5,317 nt of DNA. Source: Ruminiclostridium sp. GTDB taxonomy: Bacteria; Bacillota; Clostridia; Oscillospirales; Oscillospiraceae. The stretch lies in the NCBI GenBank assembly GCA_021442645.1, contig JABUSR010000184.1, positions 1 through 5,317 on the forward strand, written 5' to 3'. Positions 5,030-5,317 of the stretch are shown here, piece after piece (within the stretch, counting starts at the first letter, position 1; every line of letters starts with the position of its first letter). A model generated the notes under the pieces. The model was not told the DNA's origin. It did no database searches and saw only the letters and a list, made by a program, of their open reading frames with translations. Both the position numbers and the translations under genes were made by a program.

Positions 5030-5230
5030 ATGGAATGCCTGAAGTGCAAGGGAACGATGATAGAAGCCAAACTGATTGGAGACCTGACCGGGATGCAGGT
5101 ATATCTTTCCAACAAAAAGAAAGGTCTGTTGGAAAAAGAGCACAGATGTAAGGTTGCCTGCTGTGTTTGTACGGAGTGCGGCTATGTAGAGTTAAAAGCG
5201 GTGTCTCCAAAAGAGCTGATTCTTGAATAA
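5030..5230 (+). CDS. Small zinc-ribbon protein, 66 residues
   Basis: A 66-residue cytoplasmic protein with two zinc knuckles: Cys3-x2-Cys6 at the N-terminus and Cys47-x2-Cys50 in CVCTECGYVE near the C-terminus. Together they form the usual four-cysteine zinc ribbon split by about 40 residues. Three further cysteines (40, 44, 45) lie next to the second knuckle. The middle is basic (NKKKGLLEKEHRCK). The ending CTECGYVELKAVSP is typical of small bacterial zinc-ribbon proteins proposed to bind nucleic acid, but no specific function can be assigned. The ATG at 5030 is preferred because GAGAGGGGAG (5011-5020) lies nine bases upstream; an in-frame ATG at 5009 would precede that site. The gene is divergent from coaBC and has its own extended -10 promoter. 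Confidence 0.82.
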   Translation: MECLKCKGTMIEAKLIGDLTGMQVYLSNKKKGLLEKEHRCKVACCVCTECGYVELKAVSPKELILE

Positions 5231-5241
5231 AAAGGGAAAGG

Positions 5242-5271
5242 CCGACGGGGTCCCGTAGGGGCCGGCGTCGG
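5242..5271. repeat. GC-rich inverted repeat after the zinc-ribbon gene
   Basis: CCGACG (5242-5247) pairs with CGTCGG (5266-5271), with further GC pairing possible inside. No T tract follows on the plus strand. On the minus strand it would be followed by CCTTTCCCTTTTTATT, but no minus-strand gene is seen to its right in the window. It could be a weak terminator or leader structure for the next gene. Confidence 0.35.
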
Positions 5272-5285
5272 AAGGGTGTGGGAGT

Positions 5286-5317
5286 ATGGACGAACTGGTA
5301 CGCAGAGTGGAGGAGGG
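5286..5317 (+). CDS. Possible start of next gene (partial)
   Basis: ATG 5286-5288 opens a frame reading MDELVRRVEE to the right edge. AAGGG (5272-5276) lies nine bases upstream, a modest ribosome-binding site. The sequence would suit an amphipathic helix of many cytoplasmic proteins. It is too short to identify, and alternative GTG starts in other frames (5278, 5280) cannot be excluded. Confidence 0.4.
   Translation, partial: MDELVRRVEE

Overview
The window looks like chromosomal DNA of a GC-rich, low-copy-operon Clostridia member, most likely Oscillospiraceae-like (Flavonifractor/Lawsonibacter type). This is an inference from style: Firmicute Shine-Dalgarno sequences (AAGGAGG, GGGGAG), sigma-A promoters of the TTTACA-17-TATAAT or TATACT kind, GC-rich genes separated by AT-rich spacers, and many strong hairpin terminators. 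No mobile element, CRISPR array, tRNA or rRNA was seen.

Left part (1-1770). The N-terminus of an APC-type amino acid permease runs off the left edge on the minus strand. A LysR-type regulator (792-1709, plus) diverges from it and is the obvious candidate regulator. The roughly 690-base spacer between them is dense. It holds a consensus-like minus-strand promoter (263-291), a 5'-leader hairpin that can mask a Shine-Dalgarno sequence, and a 31-codon small ORF whose end overlaps the permease start. Further up it holds an apparent stand-alone small RNA (about 407-623, minus) with its own promoter and terminator-like hairpin; this RNA folds into a long rod and could be 6S-like.

Middle (1732-3619). 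The regulator ends at a perfect terminator, convergent with trxA (thioredoxin, minus), which has its own terminator. The trxA promoter has a good -10 but no -35. Instead, a perfect 19-bp palindrome is centred at about -41, the position of a class II activator site. Upstream, also on the minus strand, is a separately transcribed lipoprotein gene with two similar FTL-x-VP-x-GWV domains.

Right part (3580-5317). coaBC (minus) encodes the bifunctional coenzyme A enzyme with all key catalytic residues visible. It is transcribed divergently from a small seven-cysteine zinc-ribbon protein gene (5030-5230, plus). The first ten codons of another plus-strand gene may begin at 5286.

Every gene appears to be its own transcription unit, except the small ORF and permease pair. 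Thioredoxin and CoaBC are housekeeping. The most unusual biology is in the permease/LysR spacer, where transcriptional control (LysR), RNA structure, a leader ORF and a small RNA may converge on one transporter.
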